This document shows positions 8,830-19,465 of a stretch of 64,000 nt of DNA, piece by piece. The stretch comes from Streptomyces sp. NRRL F-6131 (GTDB lineage Bacteria; Actinomycetota; Actinomycetes; Streptomycetales; Streptomycetaceae). The translations under genes were made by a program, and so were the position numbers. The notes beneath the pieces are model-generated. The model saw only the letters and a list, made by a program, of their open reading frames with translations, searched no databases and was not told where the DNA came from. The number at the start of each line of letters is the position of its first letter. Within the stretch, counting starts at the first letter, position 1. Location: NCBI GenBank assembly GCA_000719695.1, contig JOHN01000001.1:198014-262013 (forward strand), written 5' to 3'.

Positions 8830-10080
8830 GTGACCGACCTGGACCTCACACCCGGCCTCAGTCCCGGCCACCTCGGTGCGCCGGTGGTCGAACCGGAGGG
8901 TCGCCCGCCGGGCCCGCCCGCCCCGCGCCCCGACGCGCCGGACCCGCACCGGCGGCGCACCGGGCTGGCCTGTCTGCTGACCGCCCTGTCGCTGGTCGTG
9001 GTGTTCGGCGGGATCGGGCTGGCCGGGTTCAGCTGGATCCAGGGCCAGCGCAAGCCGCCGGCCGCCGCCGACTACGCGGGCGGCGGGTCCGGTTCGGTGC
9101 AGGTGTCGGTGCCGGACGGCGCCGGCCTCAGCCAGATCGCCTCGGCCCTGGTGCGCAACGGCGTGGTCGCCAGTTCGCTGGCGTTCACCCGGGCCGCCAA
9201 GGGCAGCGCGGCGGCGGCCGGGCGGATCCAGCCCGGCACGTACACCCTGCGGCTGCGGATGTCGGCGGCCGCGGCGCTCGCCGTGCTGATCGACCCGGCC
9301 AACGCCAACGGCCTGACCATCCCCGAGGGCTGGCGCGGCAGCCAGATCTACGCGGCGATCGACAAGAAGCTCCAGCTGGCGGCGGGCACCACCGAGCAGA
9401 CGGTCAAGGACCAGGCCTCCGAACTGGGCCTGCCGGAGATCGCCAACGGCAGCCCCGAGGGCTACCTGTTCCCCGCGACGTACAGCGTCACCGCGGACAC
9501 CACCGCCTCCGACCTGCTGAAGCAGATGGTGGACCGGGCCGGCAAGGAGTTCGCCCGGGACGACGCGGAGGTCGTCGCGACCAACCTCGGGCAGAGCCTG
9601 TACGGGCTGGTGACCATCGCCAGCATGGTCCAGGGGGAGGCCGACAACTCCGAGGACATGGCCAAGGTCGCGCGGGTCATCTACAACCGGCTGGCCAAGA
9701 ACATGCCGCTCCAGCTGGACTCCACGATCAACTACGCGCTCGGCCGCTCCACGCTCAACACCAGCGTCACCGACACCCGGCTGGACTCCCCGTACAACAC
9801 CTACAAGCACTCCGGTCTGCCGCCGACGCCGATCTCCAACCCCGGCCGGCAGGCGATCATGGCGGCGGTGGACCCGGCGCCGGGGGACTGGCTCTACTTC
9901 GTGACCGTGAAGCCCGGGGACACCCGGTTCACCGACAGCTTCGAGGTGCAGCAGAAGAACGTCGCCGAGTTCAACGCCAACCGGTCGGCGAGCGCCTCCG
10001 CGTCGGCCTCCGCCCCGGCCGCGGCGTCCTCCCCGGCGTCCCCGGCGGCGGGGGCGCCGTCGGGCCCGGCCGGTCACTGA
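8830..10080 (+). CDS. mltG: Endolytic murein transglycosylase MltG, first paralogue
   Basis: 416 residues from a GTG with a GAGGGGG site upstream. A Pro-rich cytoplasmic N-terminus precedes one membrane helix (about residues 45-70, GLACLLTALSLVVVFGG). The extracytoplasmic part has a LysM-like subdomain and the YceG/MltG catalytic domain. The active-site motif ASMVQGEA places the catalytic Glu at about residue 270; LDSTINYALG and SPYNTYKHSGLPPTPISNPG are family hallmarks. MltG cleaves nascent glycan strands and sets their length. A Ser/Ala/Pro-rich tail closes the protein. A second mltG follows directly. Confidence 0.95.
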   Translation: MTDLDLTPGLSPGHLGAPVVEPEGRPPGPPAPRPDAPDPHRRRTGLACLLTALSLVVVFGGIGLAGFSWIQGQRKPPAAADYAGGGSGSVQVSVPDGAGLSQIASALVRNGVVASSLAFTRAAKGSAAAAGRIQPGTYTLRLRMSAAAALAVLIDPANANGLTIPEGWRGSQIYAAIDKKLQLAAGTTEQTVKDQASELGLPEIANGSPEGYLFPATYSVTADTTASDLLKQMVDRAGKEFARDDAEVVATNLGQSLYGLVTIASMVQGEADNSEDMAKVARVIYNRLAKNMPLQLDSTINYALGRSTLNTSVTDTRLDSPYNTYKHSGLPPTPISNPGRQAIMAAVDPAPGDWLYFVTVKPGDTRFTDSFEVQQKNVAEFNANRSASASASASAPAAASSPASPAAGAPSGPAGH

Positions 10081-10084
10081 GGGC

Positions 10085-10102
10085 GGCGGGCTACGGCCCG
10101 CC
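10085..10102 (+). terminator. Hairpin after the first mltG
   Basis: A 7-bp stem (GGCGGGC with GCCCGCC) closes a TACG tetraloop of the stable UNCG class, 4 bases after the stop. A possible -10 TAGCGT at 10125-10130 follows, suggesting that the second mltG can also be transcribed on its own. Confidence 0.5.
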
Positions 10103-10236
10103 CCCTCGGCGGACTGCGGTACGGTAGCGTCTCCGTCCAGGTGTTGCGCTAGCACGCCGGTTCGACAAGCAGCCGGGACGCCGTCCCGGGCGACCGGGCC
10201 GATCCTCCGGTCGTCTCCGTCGGTATAAGGGGATCA

Positions 10237-12270
10237 ATGACCGATCTGGGTCGGGGCTACGGCCCCCAGGGCTCCGAGCCGTGGCATCCGGGTGACCCCG
10301 GGTACGGCGGTCAGCAGCCGGTCCCCGGCCAGCAGGACGGGCAGTGGCAGCAGCACCCCCAGCAGCAGTACGGCGACGGCCAGGGCATGGGTCAGCAGCA
10401 GGGGTACCCGCAGGGCGACCAGGGTCAGCAGCAGTACGGCGGTCAGCAGGGCTATCCCCAGCAGCAGGGCATGGGCCAGCAGCAGGGGATGGGCGGCCAG
10501 CAGGGGTATCCGCAGGGCGACCAGGGTCAGCAGCAGTACGGCGGTCAGCAGGGCTACCCCCAGCAGCAGGGCATGGGCCAGCAGCAGATGCCGCAGCAGG
10601 GCTACCCCCAGCAGCAGACGGGTTACCCGCAGCAGGGCATGGGCCAGCCGGGCCTGGGGGGTCAGCAGGGCTATCCCCAGCAGCAGGGCATGGGTCAGCA
10701 GCAGGGGATGGGCGGCCAGCAGGGGTATTCGCAGGGCGACCAGGGTCAGCAGCAGTACGGCGGTCAGCAGGGCTACCCCCAGCAGCAGGGCATGGGCCAG
10801 CAGCAGGGCGGTCAGCAGCAGATGCACCCGCAGGGCGGTCCCCAGCAGGGTGGGCAGCAGCAGGGCGGTCCGCAGCAGGGACGGCAGGGCGTCCCCGCCC
10901 AGGGTGCTCCCGCGCCGCAGCAGAAGCAGCCGGCCGTGCAGCCCGCCGGCCCCGGGCCGGACGGCATCGACTGGGAGGCCGAGGCCGCCGCGCTGGAGGC
11001 CGGCGCCGACCCGGTCGGAGCGGGCGGCGGAGCCGAGCGCGCCGAGGACGAGTGGGACGGTGCCGACGCCGAGTACGCCGAGGACGAGCACCACGCGGAC
11101 GGCGGCGACGACGACGGGCAGAACGGCTTCCTCGGCGAGGAGGACCAGTCCCGCGAGGCCAAGAAGAAGCGCAAGGAGAAGGGCAAGAAGTCGGGTCGGC
11201 GCAACGGCGGCGCCTGCCTGGTGGTCGCCCTGGTGCTGCTCGGCGTGATGGGCGGCGCCGGCTGGTGGGGCTACGGCTTCTACAAGGACCACTTCGGCCC
11301 GCCGCCGGACTTCGCCGGTCCGGGCACCGGCTCGGTCAAGGTGGAGATCAAGCAGGGCGCGGTCGGCAGCCAGATGGGTCTGGCGCTGAAGCAGGCCGGC
11401 GTGGTCAAGAGCGTCGACGCCTTCAGCAACGCCTGCGAGAAGAACGTCAAGTGCACCACCATCCAGCCCGGCACCTACAGCATGCCGACGGAGATGTCGG
11501 CCGAGGGCGCCGTGCAGTTCCTGGTGGAGGCCAACGGCGGTGAGAAGCTGATCGTCCAGGAGGGCCTGACGGCGGCCGCCACCTACGTCAAGATCGACGA
11601 GAAGCTGAAGCTCGCCAAGGGCACCACCGCGGGCGTCGCCAAGGAGCAGGTGGCCAGCCTGGGCCTGCCCCCGTACGCCAACGGCAACATCGAGGGCTTC
11701 CTCTGGCCGACCCGCTACTCGATCACCGAGGGCATGAAGCCCGAGGACCTGCTCAAGCAGATGGTCAAGAACGCCGTCGACCGCTACGCGAGCCTGGACG
11801 CGGACGCCGCGAAGATCGGTCTGAAGACCGGCTACGAGGTGGTCATCGAGGCCAGCATCCTGCAGGCCGAGGGCAACAACCCCGAGGACTTCGCCAAGAT
11901 GGCCCGGACCATCCAGAACCGCCTGGCGGACAAGGGCAAGGTCAACGGCAAGCTCGGCATGGACACCACGCTGCAGTACGCGCTGGGCCGCAAGACGCTG
12001 GACCGCAAGGACATCAACGACGCGTCCAACAAGTACAACACCTACTACAACGCCGGTCTGCCGCCGACGCCGATCTCCAACCCCGGGGACGCCGCGCTCA
12101 AGGCGACGCTGAACCCGGCGGACGGCAAGTGGCTGTACTTCATCGCGATGTCGCCCACCCACACCCTGTTCGCCGAGACGGACGCGGAGCACGCCAAGAA
12201 CGTCGAGTCGTACTGCACGGCGGCCGGCCAGAAGTTCGACGCGGCCTCCGTCCACTGCACCACCAAGTGA
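10237..12270 (+). CDS. Endolytic murein transglycosylase MltG, second paralogue with Gln-rich repeat domain
   Basis: 677 residues; AAGGGG precedes the ATG. Residues about 25-235 are a Gln/Gly/Tyr/Pro-rich repeat region built on GYPQQQGMGQQ and QGDQGQQQYGG. An acidic stretch (about 245-305) and a Lys/Arg-rich stop-transfer lead to one membrane helix (about 325-347). The outer domain is MltG-type: FLWPTRYSITEG, IEASILQAEG (catalytic Glu about 545), LGMDTTLQYALG and YNAGLPPTPISNPGD. The cytoplasmic low-complexity tail resembles those of streptomycete cell-wall proteins that may recruit partners. Having both paralogues intact and adjacent suggests duplication followed by specialisation. Confidence 0.93.
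   Translation: MTDLGRGYGPQGSEPWHPGDPGYGGQQPVPGQQDGQWQQHPQQQYGDGQGMGQQQGYPQGDQGQQQYGGQQGYPQQQGMGQQQGMGGQQGYPQGDQGQQQYGGQQGYPQQQGMGQQQMPQQGYPQQQTGYPQQGMGQPGLGGQQGYPQQQGMGQQQGMGGQQGYSQGDQGQQQYGGQQGYPQQQGMGQQQGGQQQMHPQGGPQQGGQQQGGPQQGRQGVPAQGAPAPQQKQPAVQPAGPGPDGIDWEAEAAALEAGADPVGAGGGAERAEDEWDGADAEYAEDEHHADGGDDDGQNGFLGEEDQSREAKKKRKEKGKKSGRRNGGACLVVALVLLGVMGGAGWWGYGFYKDHFGPPPDFAGPGTGSVKVEIKQGAVGSQMGLALKQAGVVKSVDAFSNACEKNVKCTTIQPGTYSMPTEMSAEGAVQFLVEANGGEKLIVQEGLTAAATYVKIDEKLKLAKGTTAGVAKEQVASLGLPPYANGNIEGFLWPTRYSITEGMKPEDLLKQMVKNAVDRYASLDADAAKIGLKTGYEVVIEASILQAEGNNPEDFAKMARTIQNRLADKGKVNGKLGMDTTLQYALGRKTLDRKDINDASNKYNTYYNAGLPPTPISNPGDAALKATLNPADGKWLYFIAMSPTHTLFAETDAEHAKNVESYCTAAGQKFDAASVHCTTK
10390..10870 (+). 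repeat. Coding tandem repeats in the second mltG
   Basis: A block encoding GY-P/S-QGDQGQQQYGGQQGYPQQQGMGQQ recurs three times (near 10400, 10500 and 10720) with very few base changes, interleaved with shorter GYPQQQ units. The near identity at synonymous positions points to recent duplication or gene conversion within the gene. Confidence 0.85.
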
Positions 12271-12304
12271 CGGCCGCCGACCGGGCGCGGAGGGAGACAC
12301 CAGC

Positions 12305-13135
12305 GTGACCAGCAAGCACCGGGCGGCCGTCCTCGGCTCGCCGATCGCCCACTCGCTGTCGCCCGTCCTGCACCGGGCCGCCTTCGCGGCGCTCGGCCTG
12401 GACGGCTGGCGCTACGACCGCTTCGAGGTCGACGAGGCCGGTCTGCCGGGCTTCGTCGCCGGACTGGACGAGGCCGAGTGGGCGGGCTGCTCGCTGACCA
12501 TGCCGCTCAAGCGCGCGGTCGTCCCGCTGCTCGACGAGGTGAGCGACACCGCCCGGACCGTCGACGCGGTGAACACCCTGGTGTTCACCGCCGACGGGCG
12601 GCGCGAGGGCCACAACACGGACGTGCCCGGCCTGGTCAACGCGCTGCGCGAGCGCGGCATCACCGAGCTGTCGACCGCCGCCGTTCTCGGCGCCGGGGCC
12701 ACCGCCTCCTCGGCACTGGCCGCGCTGGCCCGGCTCGGCGCCCGCGAGGTGACCGTCTACGTCCGCACCGCCGGGCGGGCCCGGGAGATGGCCGAGCTGG
12801 GCGAGCGGCTGGGGGTGACCGTGCGGACCGCCGACTGGGCGCGCGGCGCCGAGGCGCTGACCCACCCGCTCACCGTGGCCACCACCCCGGCCGGGGCGAC
12901 CGACGCCTTCGCCGCGGAGCTGCCCGCCGGACCGGGCGCGCTGTTCGACGTGCTCTACCACCCCTGGCCGACCGGACTGGCCGCGGCGTGCGCGGAGCGC
13001 GGGGCGACCGTGCTGGGCGGGCTGGACCTGCTGGTGCACCAGGCGGTGCTGCAGAGCGAGCTCTTCACCGGGCGCGCCCCCGGCCCGCTCGCGGCGATCC
13101 GCGCCGCCGGCGAGGCCGCGCTCGCGGCCGGCTGA
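12305..13135 (+). CDS. aroE: Shikimate dehydrogenase
   Basis: 276 residues from GTG, 34 bases after mltG. It reduces 3-dehydroshikimate to shikimate with NADPH. The shikimate site is visible as GSPIAHSLSP (residues 11-20), catalytic Lys69 in TMPLKRA, Asn90 in DAVNT and Asp106 in GHNTDVPG. The nucleotide-binding loop is VLGAGATASSALAAL, slightly off the usual GAGGA form. The C-terminal LDLLVHQAVLQ motif is typical. The aroC gene follows after 355 bases. Confidence 0.96.
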   Translation: MTSKHRAAVLGSPIAHSLSPVLHRAAFAALGLDGWRYDRFEVDEAGLPGFVAGLDEAEWAGCSLTMPLKRAVVPLLDEVSDTARTVDAVNTLVFTADGRREGHNTDVPGLVNALRERGITELSTAAVLGAGATASSALAALARLGAREVTVYVRTAGRAREMAELGERLGVTVRTADWARGAEALTHPLTVATTPAGATDAFAAELPAGPGALFDVLYHPWPTGLAAACAERGATVLGGLDLLVHQAVLQSELFTGRAPGPLAAIRAAGEAALAAG

Positions 13136-13490
13136 CCGCCGGGCGGTCGGGGCCCGCGAGGGCCGCCCGACGGCCGGCCGGGACCGGTGGCGTACGGACG
13201 GGACCTCCGCCGGGCGGCCGCTGCGTACCCGTGCGATGTCCGCCGCGTGTCCGGGACGCGCTCGCGCGGTGGCCGCGATGTGGTGGGGGAGCGGCGCAGG
13301 AGCCGGGACGGCGCGGGGACGGCGTGGGGACGGCGTGGGGACCGGCCAAACCCGTCCGCCGGTCGGCCGAATGCTGTCCGGTGATCGGACTCCAGGGCCG
13401 GTGGGCCGTCCGGCATGAAAGGATTCGGGGAGAAGGCACGCCCGGACGGGTGCGGCAGTACCGCGCCGGTCCGCTGATGAAGGAGCTCCG
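13136..13490 (+). other. Intergenic region between aroE and aroC
   Basis: 355 bases with no supported gene. It holds G/C-rich inverted segments just after aroE and a short direct repeat of ACGGCGTGGGG-like units around 13305-13345. The long gap within an otherwise packed aro cluster suggests a separate promoter for aroC-aroK-aroB-aroQ, but I cannot identify convincing -35/-10 elements. Confidence 0.4.
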
Positions 13491-14671
13491 TTGGGTACGT
13501 TGCGCTGGCTGACGGCGGGGGAGTCGCACGGCCCCGCACTCGTCGCGACGCTGGAGGGCCTGCCCGCCGGTGTACCGGTCACCACCGCCGTGGTGGCCGA
13601 CGCGCTGGCGCGCCGCCGGCTCGGTTACGGTCGCGGCGCACGGATGAAGTTCGAGCAGGACGAGGTGACCTTCCTCGGCGGTGTCCGGCACGGGCTCACC
13701 ATGGGCAGCCCGGTCGCCGTCATGGTCGGCAACACCGAGTGGCCGAAGTGGGAGCAGGTCATGTCGGCCGACCCGGTCGACCCCGAGGTGCTGGCCGGTC
13801 TCGGCCGCAACGAGGCGCTCACCCGCCCCCGCCCCGGCCACGCCGACCTGGCCGGCATGCAGAAGTACTCGATCGACGAGGCCCGCCCGATCCTGGAGCG
13901 CGCCAGCGCCCGGGAGACCGCCGCCCGGGTCGCGCTCGGCGCCGTCGCCCGCTCCTACCTCAAGGAGACCTGCGGCATCGAGATCGTCAGCCACGTGGTC
14001 GAGCTGGCCGCCGCCAAGGCCCCGGCCGGCGTGCTGCCGCTGCCGTCCGACGAGGCCGCGCTGGACGCCGACCCGGTGCGCTGCCTGGACGCCGACGCCT
14101 CGAAGGCGATGGTCGCCGAGATCGACCAGGCCCACAAGGACGGCGACACGCTCGGCGGCGTCGTCGAGGTGCTCGCCTACGGCGTCCCGGTCGGCCTCGG
14201 CTCGCACGTCCACTGGGACCGCCGGCTGGACGCCCGGCTGGCCGCCGCGCTGATGGGCATCCAGGCGATCAAGGGGGTCGAGGTCGGCGACGGCTTCGAC
14301 CTGGCGCGGGTGCCCGGCTCCCAGGCGCACGACGAGATCGTGCCGGGCCCCGAGGGCGCCAAGCGCGTCTCCGGCCGCTCCGGCGGCACCGAGGGCGGCC
14401 TGTCCACCGGTGAGCTGCTCCGGGTGCGGGCCGCGATGAAGCCGATCGCGACCGTCCCGCGCGCGCTGCGCACCGTGGACGTCCGCACCGGCGAGCCGGC
14501 CAAGGCGCACCACCAGCGCTCCGACGTCTGCGCGGTGCCGGCGGCCGGGATCGTCGCCGAGGCGATGGTAGCCCTGGTGCTCGCCGACGCGGTGAGCGAG
14601 AAGTTCGGTGGCGACCACGTGTCGGAGACCAAGCGGAACGTGCAGAGCTACCTCGACCACCTGATCGTCCG

Positions 14672-14675
<4 letters not shown>
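13491..14675 (+). CDS. aroC: Chorismate synthase
   Basis: 394 residues; the TTG start is supported by AAGGAG five bases upstream and by the invariant N-terminus [14 protein letters not shown]. It converts EPSP to chorismate with reduced FMN. The signature regions [31 protein letters not shown] and GRSGGTEGG are all present, and the length is standard for actinobacteria. Its stop overlaps the aroK start (ATGA), so the four downstream aro genes are translationally coupled. Confidence 0.98.
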
Positions 14676-16711
<2,036 letters not shown>

Positions 16712-16756
16712 CGGGCCGCCCGGGCCCGGGCCCGCGCGGCCCGGGCCGGTGACCAG

Positions 16757-16797
16757 CGGCGGTGCGGCGGCGGACTGTGTCCACCGCCGCACCGCCG
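16757..16797 (+). terminator. Hairpin after the aro operon
   Basis: A 17-bp stem with one mismatch (16757-16773 with 16781-16797, loop ACTGTGT). A -10-like TAGTGT at 16800-16805 abuts it and probably starts the transcript of the next gene. Confidence 0.7.
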
Positions 16798-16833
16798 TGT
16801 AGTGTCCCCGCTGAAGGAAGTCGGGAGGTGACC

Positions 16834-17757
16834 GTGACGCAGTACACCGGGGGTGGACCCGTCCCCCCACGTCCCGTCGCCCCGCCGGTTCCGGCGTACC
16901 CGGCGGCCGCGGGCGGTCCTGGTCCGGGGCCCGTGCCGGTGCCGGTGACGGTGCCCGTTTCCGGGCCCGCTCCCGCGCCCGTCGCCTCGTCCGGGCCGCC
17001 GACCGTTCCGGTGCCGGTGGTCCAGCCCGACCGGCCGCGTCCGCCCGGCCCGGCGCCCGTCCCCGCGCCGGCCCCGGCCGCCGTCCCGGTCGCGCCGCCC
17101 GGGACGCCGCCGGCGCCCGCGGGCTCCACCGGGCACTTCCTGCTGCCCTCCGGGGCACCCGTCCAGCTGCCCGCCCGCGCACCGCAGCAGCACGCGCCCG
17201 CCGGACCGATCGCGGTGCTGCTGATCGGCCCGGCCGGCGCCGGAAAGACCACGGTCGCCCGCCACTGGGCCGAGCGGCGCCCCACCCCGACCGCGCACAT
17301 CAGCCTCGACGACGTCCGCGAGTGGGTGCAGTCCGGCTTCGCCAACCCGCAGTCCGGCTGGAACAACGCCTCCGAGGCGCAGTACCGGCTGGCCCGGCGG
17401 ACCTGCGGGTTCGCCTGCCGCAACTACCTCGCCAACGGCATCTCCTGCATCATCGACGACGCCGTCTTCCCCGACCGCCCGGCGATCGGCCTCGGCGGCT
17501 GGAAGCGCCACATCGGCCCCGGCATGATCCCGGTGGTGCTGCTGCCCAGCCTGGACTCGGTGCTGGGCCGCAACGCCCGGCGCAGCGGCAACCGCCGGCT
17601 CGGGGACGAGGAGGTGGCCCGGATCCACGGCCGGATGGCCGGCTGGTACAACTCCGGGCTGCCGATCATCGACAACTCCCACCTCGACGTGGCCGCCACC
17701 GCCGCCGAGCTGGACCGGGTGATCCTGGCCCGGCTGATGGGCATCCCGGTGCGCTGA
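16834..17757 (+). CDS. P-loop AAA/kinase-like protein with Pro-rich N-terminus
   Basis: 307 residues from the GTG at 16834, preceded by GGAGGTGA. The first 100 or so residues are Pro/Val/Ala-rich and probably disordered. A P-loop GPAGAGKTT opens the second half. DVREWVQ, IDDAVFPDRP and the C-terminal GNRRLGDEEVARIHGRMAGWY resemble nucleotide or polynucleotide kinase-like proteins (zeta-toxin/PNK-type P-loop kinases). The substrate is unknown. The position after the aro genes and before pepQ/efp is conserved in streptomycetes. Confidence 0.8.
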   Translation: MTQYTGGGPVPPRPVAPPVPAYPAAAGGPGPGPVPVPVTVPVSGPAPAPVASSGPPTVPVPVVQPDRPRPPGPAPVPAPAPAAVPVAPPGTPPAPAGSTGHFLLPSGAPVQLPARAPQQHAPAGPIAVLLIGPAGAGKTTVARHWAERRPTPTAHISLDDVREWVQSGFANPQSGWNNASEAQYRLARRTCGFACRNYLANGISCIIDDAVFPDRPAIGLGGWKRHIGPGMIPVVLLPSLDSVLGRNARRSGNRRLGDEEVARIHGRMAGWYNSGLPIIDNSHLDVAATAAELDRVILARLMGIPVR

Positions 17758-17863
17758 GCGGCCCTAGCCTCTCTTTCGGACCCAGGCGGCCGGGCCCGGC
17801 CTTGTCGGTGCCGGCTGCGATGATGGACGCGTCCTGAACGAACCACCGGGGGGAGCCGCGCCC

Positions 17864-18694
17864 GTGCCGGAAGGCCACATCATCCACCGCCTCGCCGCCG
17901 AGAACCACCGGGCCTTCGGCGGCCGGGCGGTCCGCGCCAGCAGCCCGCAGGGGCGGTTCGCGGACGGTGCCAAGCTGATCGACGGGCGGGAGCTGGTGGC
18001 GGCGGAGGCCACCGGCAAGCACCTGTTCCTCGGCTTCGGCGAGGACGCCTGGGTGCACGTCCACCTCGGTCTGTACGGCGGCTTCACCTTCGGCGAGATC
18101 GGGGACGGCCCGGTGCCCGAGCCGGTCGGCCTGGTCCGGCTGCGCCTGGAGAACGACGAGCACGTCGCCGATCTGCGCGGTCCCAACACCTGTGCGCTGA
18201 TCACCGGCGCGGAGAAGGCCGCGGTGGCCGCCCGGCTGGGGCCGGACCCGTTGCGCGCCGACGCCGACCCGGACGCCGCCTGGCGACGGATCACCGGCAG
18301 CCGGACGACGATCGCCGCCCTGCTGATGGACCAGAAGGTGCTGGCCGGTGTGGGGAACGTCTACCGCGCCGAGGTGCTGTTCCGGCACGGCATCGATCCG
18401 CACCGGACCGGGCGTGAGCTGCGCCGCGCCGAGTGGGACGTGATCTGGGCCGACCTGGTCGCGCTGATGCGGGAGGGGGTCGGCGCCGGCCGCATCGACA
18501 CCGTCCGGCCCGGGCACACGCCCGAGGCGATGGGCCGCCCGCCGCGCGTCGACGACCACGGCGGCGAGGTGTACGTCTACCGGCGGGCCGGTCTGCCGTG
18601 CCTGGTCTGCGCCACCGAGGTCAGGACGGAGGAGCACGCCTCCCGCAACCTGTTCTGGTGCCCGTCCTGTCAGCCGGCCGGTGTGCCCGGCTGA
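17864..18694 (+). CDS. Fpg/Nei family DNA glycosylase
   Basis: 276 residues from GTG with GGGGGGAG upstream. The processed N-terminus PEGHIIHRLA supplies the catalytic Pro and Glu; PEGH is the Nei-like rather than the Fpg (PELPEVE) form. The helix-two-turn-helix region reads LLMDQKVLAGVGNVYRAEVLFRHGI. The zinc finger is intact: C-L-V-C and C-P-S-C around LPCLVC and FWCPSC. The likely role is excision of oxidised bases in base-excision repair. Gene name left open between nei variants. Confidence 0.93.
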   Translation: MPEGHIIHRLAAENHRAFGGRAVRASSPQGRFADGAKLIDGRELVAAEATGKHLFLGFGEDAWVHVHLGLYGGFTFGEIGDGPVPEPVGLVRLRLENDEHVADLRGPNTCALITGAEKAAVAARLGPDPLRADADPDAAWRRITGSRTTIAALLMDQKVLAGVGNVYRAEVLFRHGIDPHRTGRELRRAEWDVIWADLVALMREGVGAGRIDTVRPGHTPEAMGRPPRVDDHGGEVYVYRRAGLPCLVCATEVRTEEHASRNLFWCPSCQPAGVPG

Positions 18695-18724
18695 GAACGG
18701 TCCCGTTCCGCGGCGGTCGGCGGG

Positions 18725-19165
18725 TCAGCCGGCCGCCGCGGCGTTTTCCGGGCGCTCCGGCCCGCCCGTGTGTTCCGGGTGCTCGCCGTGCTCCGTGACC
18801 GGGGAACCGACGGCGCACTCGTCGAGGAGGGGGCGCAGAGCGGCGTCCACGAGCCGGTAGCGCACCACACGTCCTTCCTTGTCCCCGGTGACCGCTCCGG
18901 CCGTCCGGAGCAGGCGCAGCGCCTGCGAGACGGCGGGGTCGCGCATGCCGGTGGCGACCGCGAGGTCGGAGACGGCGAGCGGTCCGGTGCGGTGCAGGGC
19001 GAGCAGCAGCGCGAGCCGGCCGGGGTCGGCGAGCAGCGAGAAGCGGTCGGCCCAGGACCGGACGTGCGCGCTGTCGCCGATCGCGGCGATGGCCTCGCAG
19101 ACCCGGTGGCCGTCGATGGTGCGGTGGCCCGCGCGGTCGGCCGGTACGAGATGCATGTGGCTCAT
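18725..19165 (-). CDS. ArsR/SmtB family metalloregulator
   Basis: 146 residues; a second ATG six bases on (MHLV...) is an alternative start. The winged helix is clear: FSLLADPGRLALLLALHRTGPLAVSDLA, then the recognition helix DPAVSQALRLLRTAG and the wing GRVVRYRLVD. The His-rich N-terminus (residues 3, 5, 14, 20) and a C-terminal EHGEHPEH tail recall the nickel/cobalt sensors NmtR and KmtR. It is divergent from the cobalt/nickel transporter gene, which it probably controls. Metal identity is inferred. Confidence 0.88.
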   Translation of the reverse strand: MSHMHLVPADRAGHRTIDGHRVCEAIAAIGDSAHVRSWADRFSLLADPGRLALLLALHRTGPLAVSDLAVATGMRDPAVSQALRLLRTAGAVTGDKEGRVVRYRLVDAALRPLLDECAVGSPVTEHGEHPEHTGGPERPENAAAAG

Positions 19166-19194
19166 TCTCGCAGGTCGCGGAGTGTGATCCTGGA

Positions 19195-19208
19195 CACCTG
19201 CGCAGGTG
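19195..19208. promoter_or_regulatory. Perfect palindrome in the arsR-transporter gap
   Basis: CACCTGCGCAGGTG is a perfect 14-bp palindrome between the divergent genes. It lies just upstream of the candidate transporter promoter (TTGCAA 19216-19221, 18-bp spacer, TACGGT 19240-19245). It is a plausible operator for the ArsR protein. Confidence 0.5.
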
Positions 19209-19215
19209 CGCAGCC

Positions 19216-19245
19216 TTGCAAGGGTCGTCCGCCGCGCCCTACGGT
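19216..19245 (+). promoter_or_regulatory. Candidate promoter of the cobalt transporter
   Basis: TTGCAA and TACGGT are separated by 18 bp. Transcription would begin near 19252, at the 5' edge of the cobalamin riboswitch. Confidence 0.55.
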
Positions 19246-19249
19246 GTTC

Positions 19250-19430
19250 CCCGCCGTGGTGCTCGGGAAGACCGGTGACGGACCCTCAGGGGTCCCAGTC
19301 CGGAGCGGCCCTCGCCACTGTGATCGGGGGGAAGTCGTCCGTACCCACGTCGCCACTGGGCGCCTCGCGCGCCTGGGAAGGCGGGTTCGGGAGCCCCGTC
19401 AGCCAGGAGACCGGCCGCGGCATCTCACGA
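19250..19430 (+). ncRNA. Cobalamin (B12) riboswitch
   Basis: The conserved parts occur in order: GGTGCTCGGGAAGACCGGTG at the 5' side, TCCGGAGCGG and CGCCACTGT in the core, GCCACTG... TGGGAAGGC in the middle, and the B12 box AGCCAGGAGACCGGCC at 19401-19416. The aptamer lies directly upstream of the transporter start. With no U-run terminator visible, control of ribosome access is more likely than transcription termination. B12 binding should lower expression of the transporter. Confidence 0.9.
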
Positions 19431-19465
19431 AGTCTTTCCACGAGGTGCTGGAGCGTGATCCCAGG

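Noticed and set aside
12140..14660. Large minus-strand frames opposite aroE and aroC
   Set aside because: Compositional shadows; both plus-strand enzymes have complete motifs.
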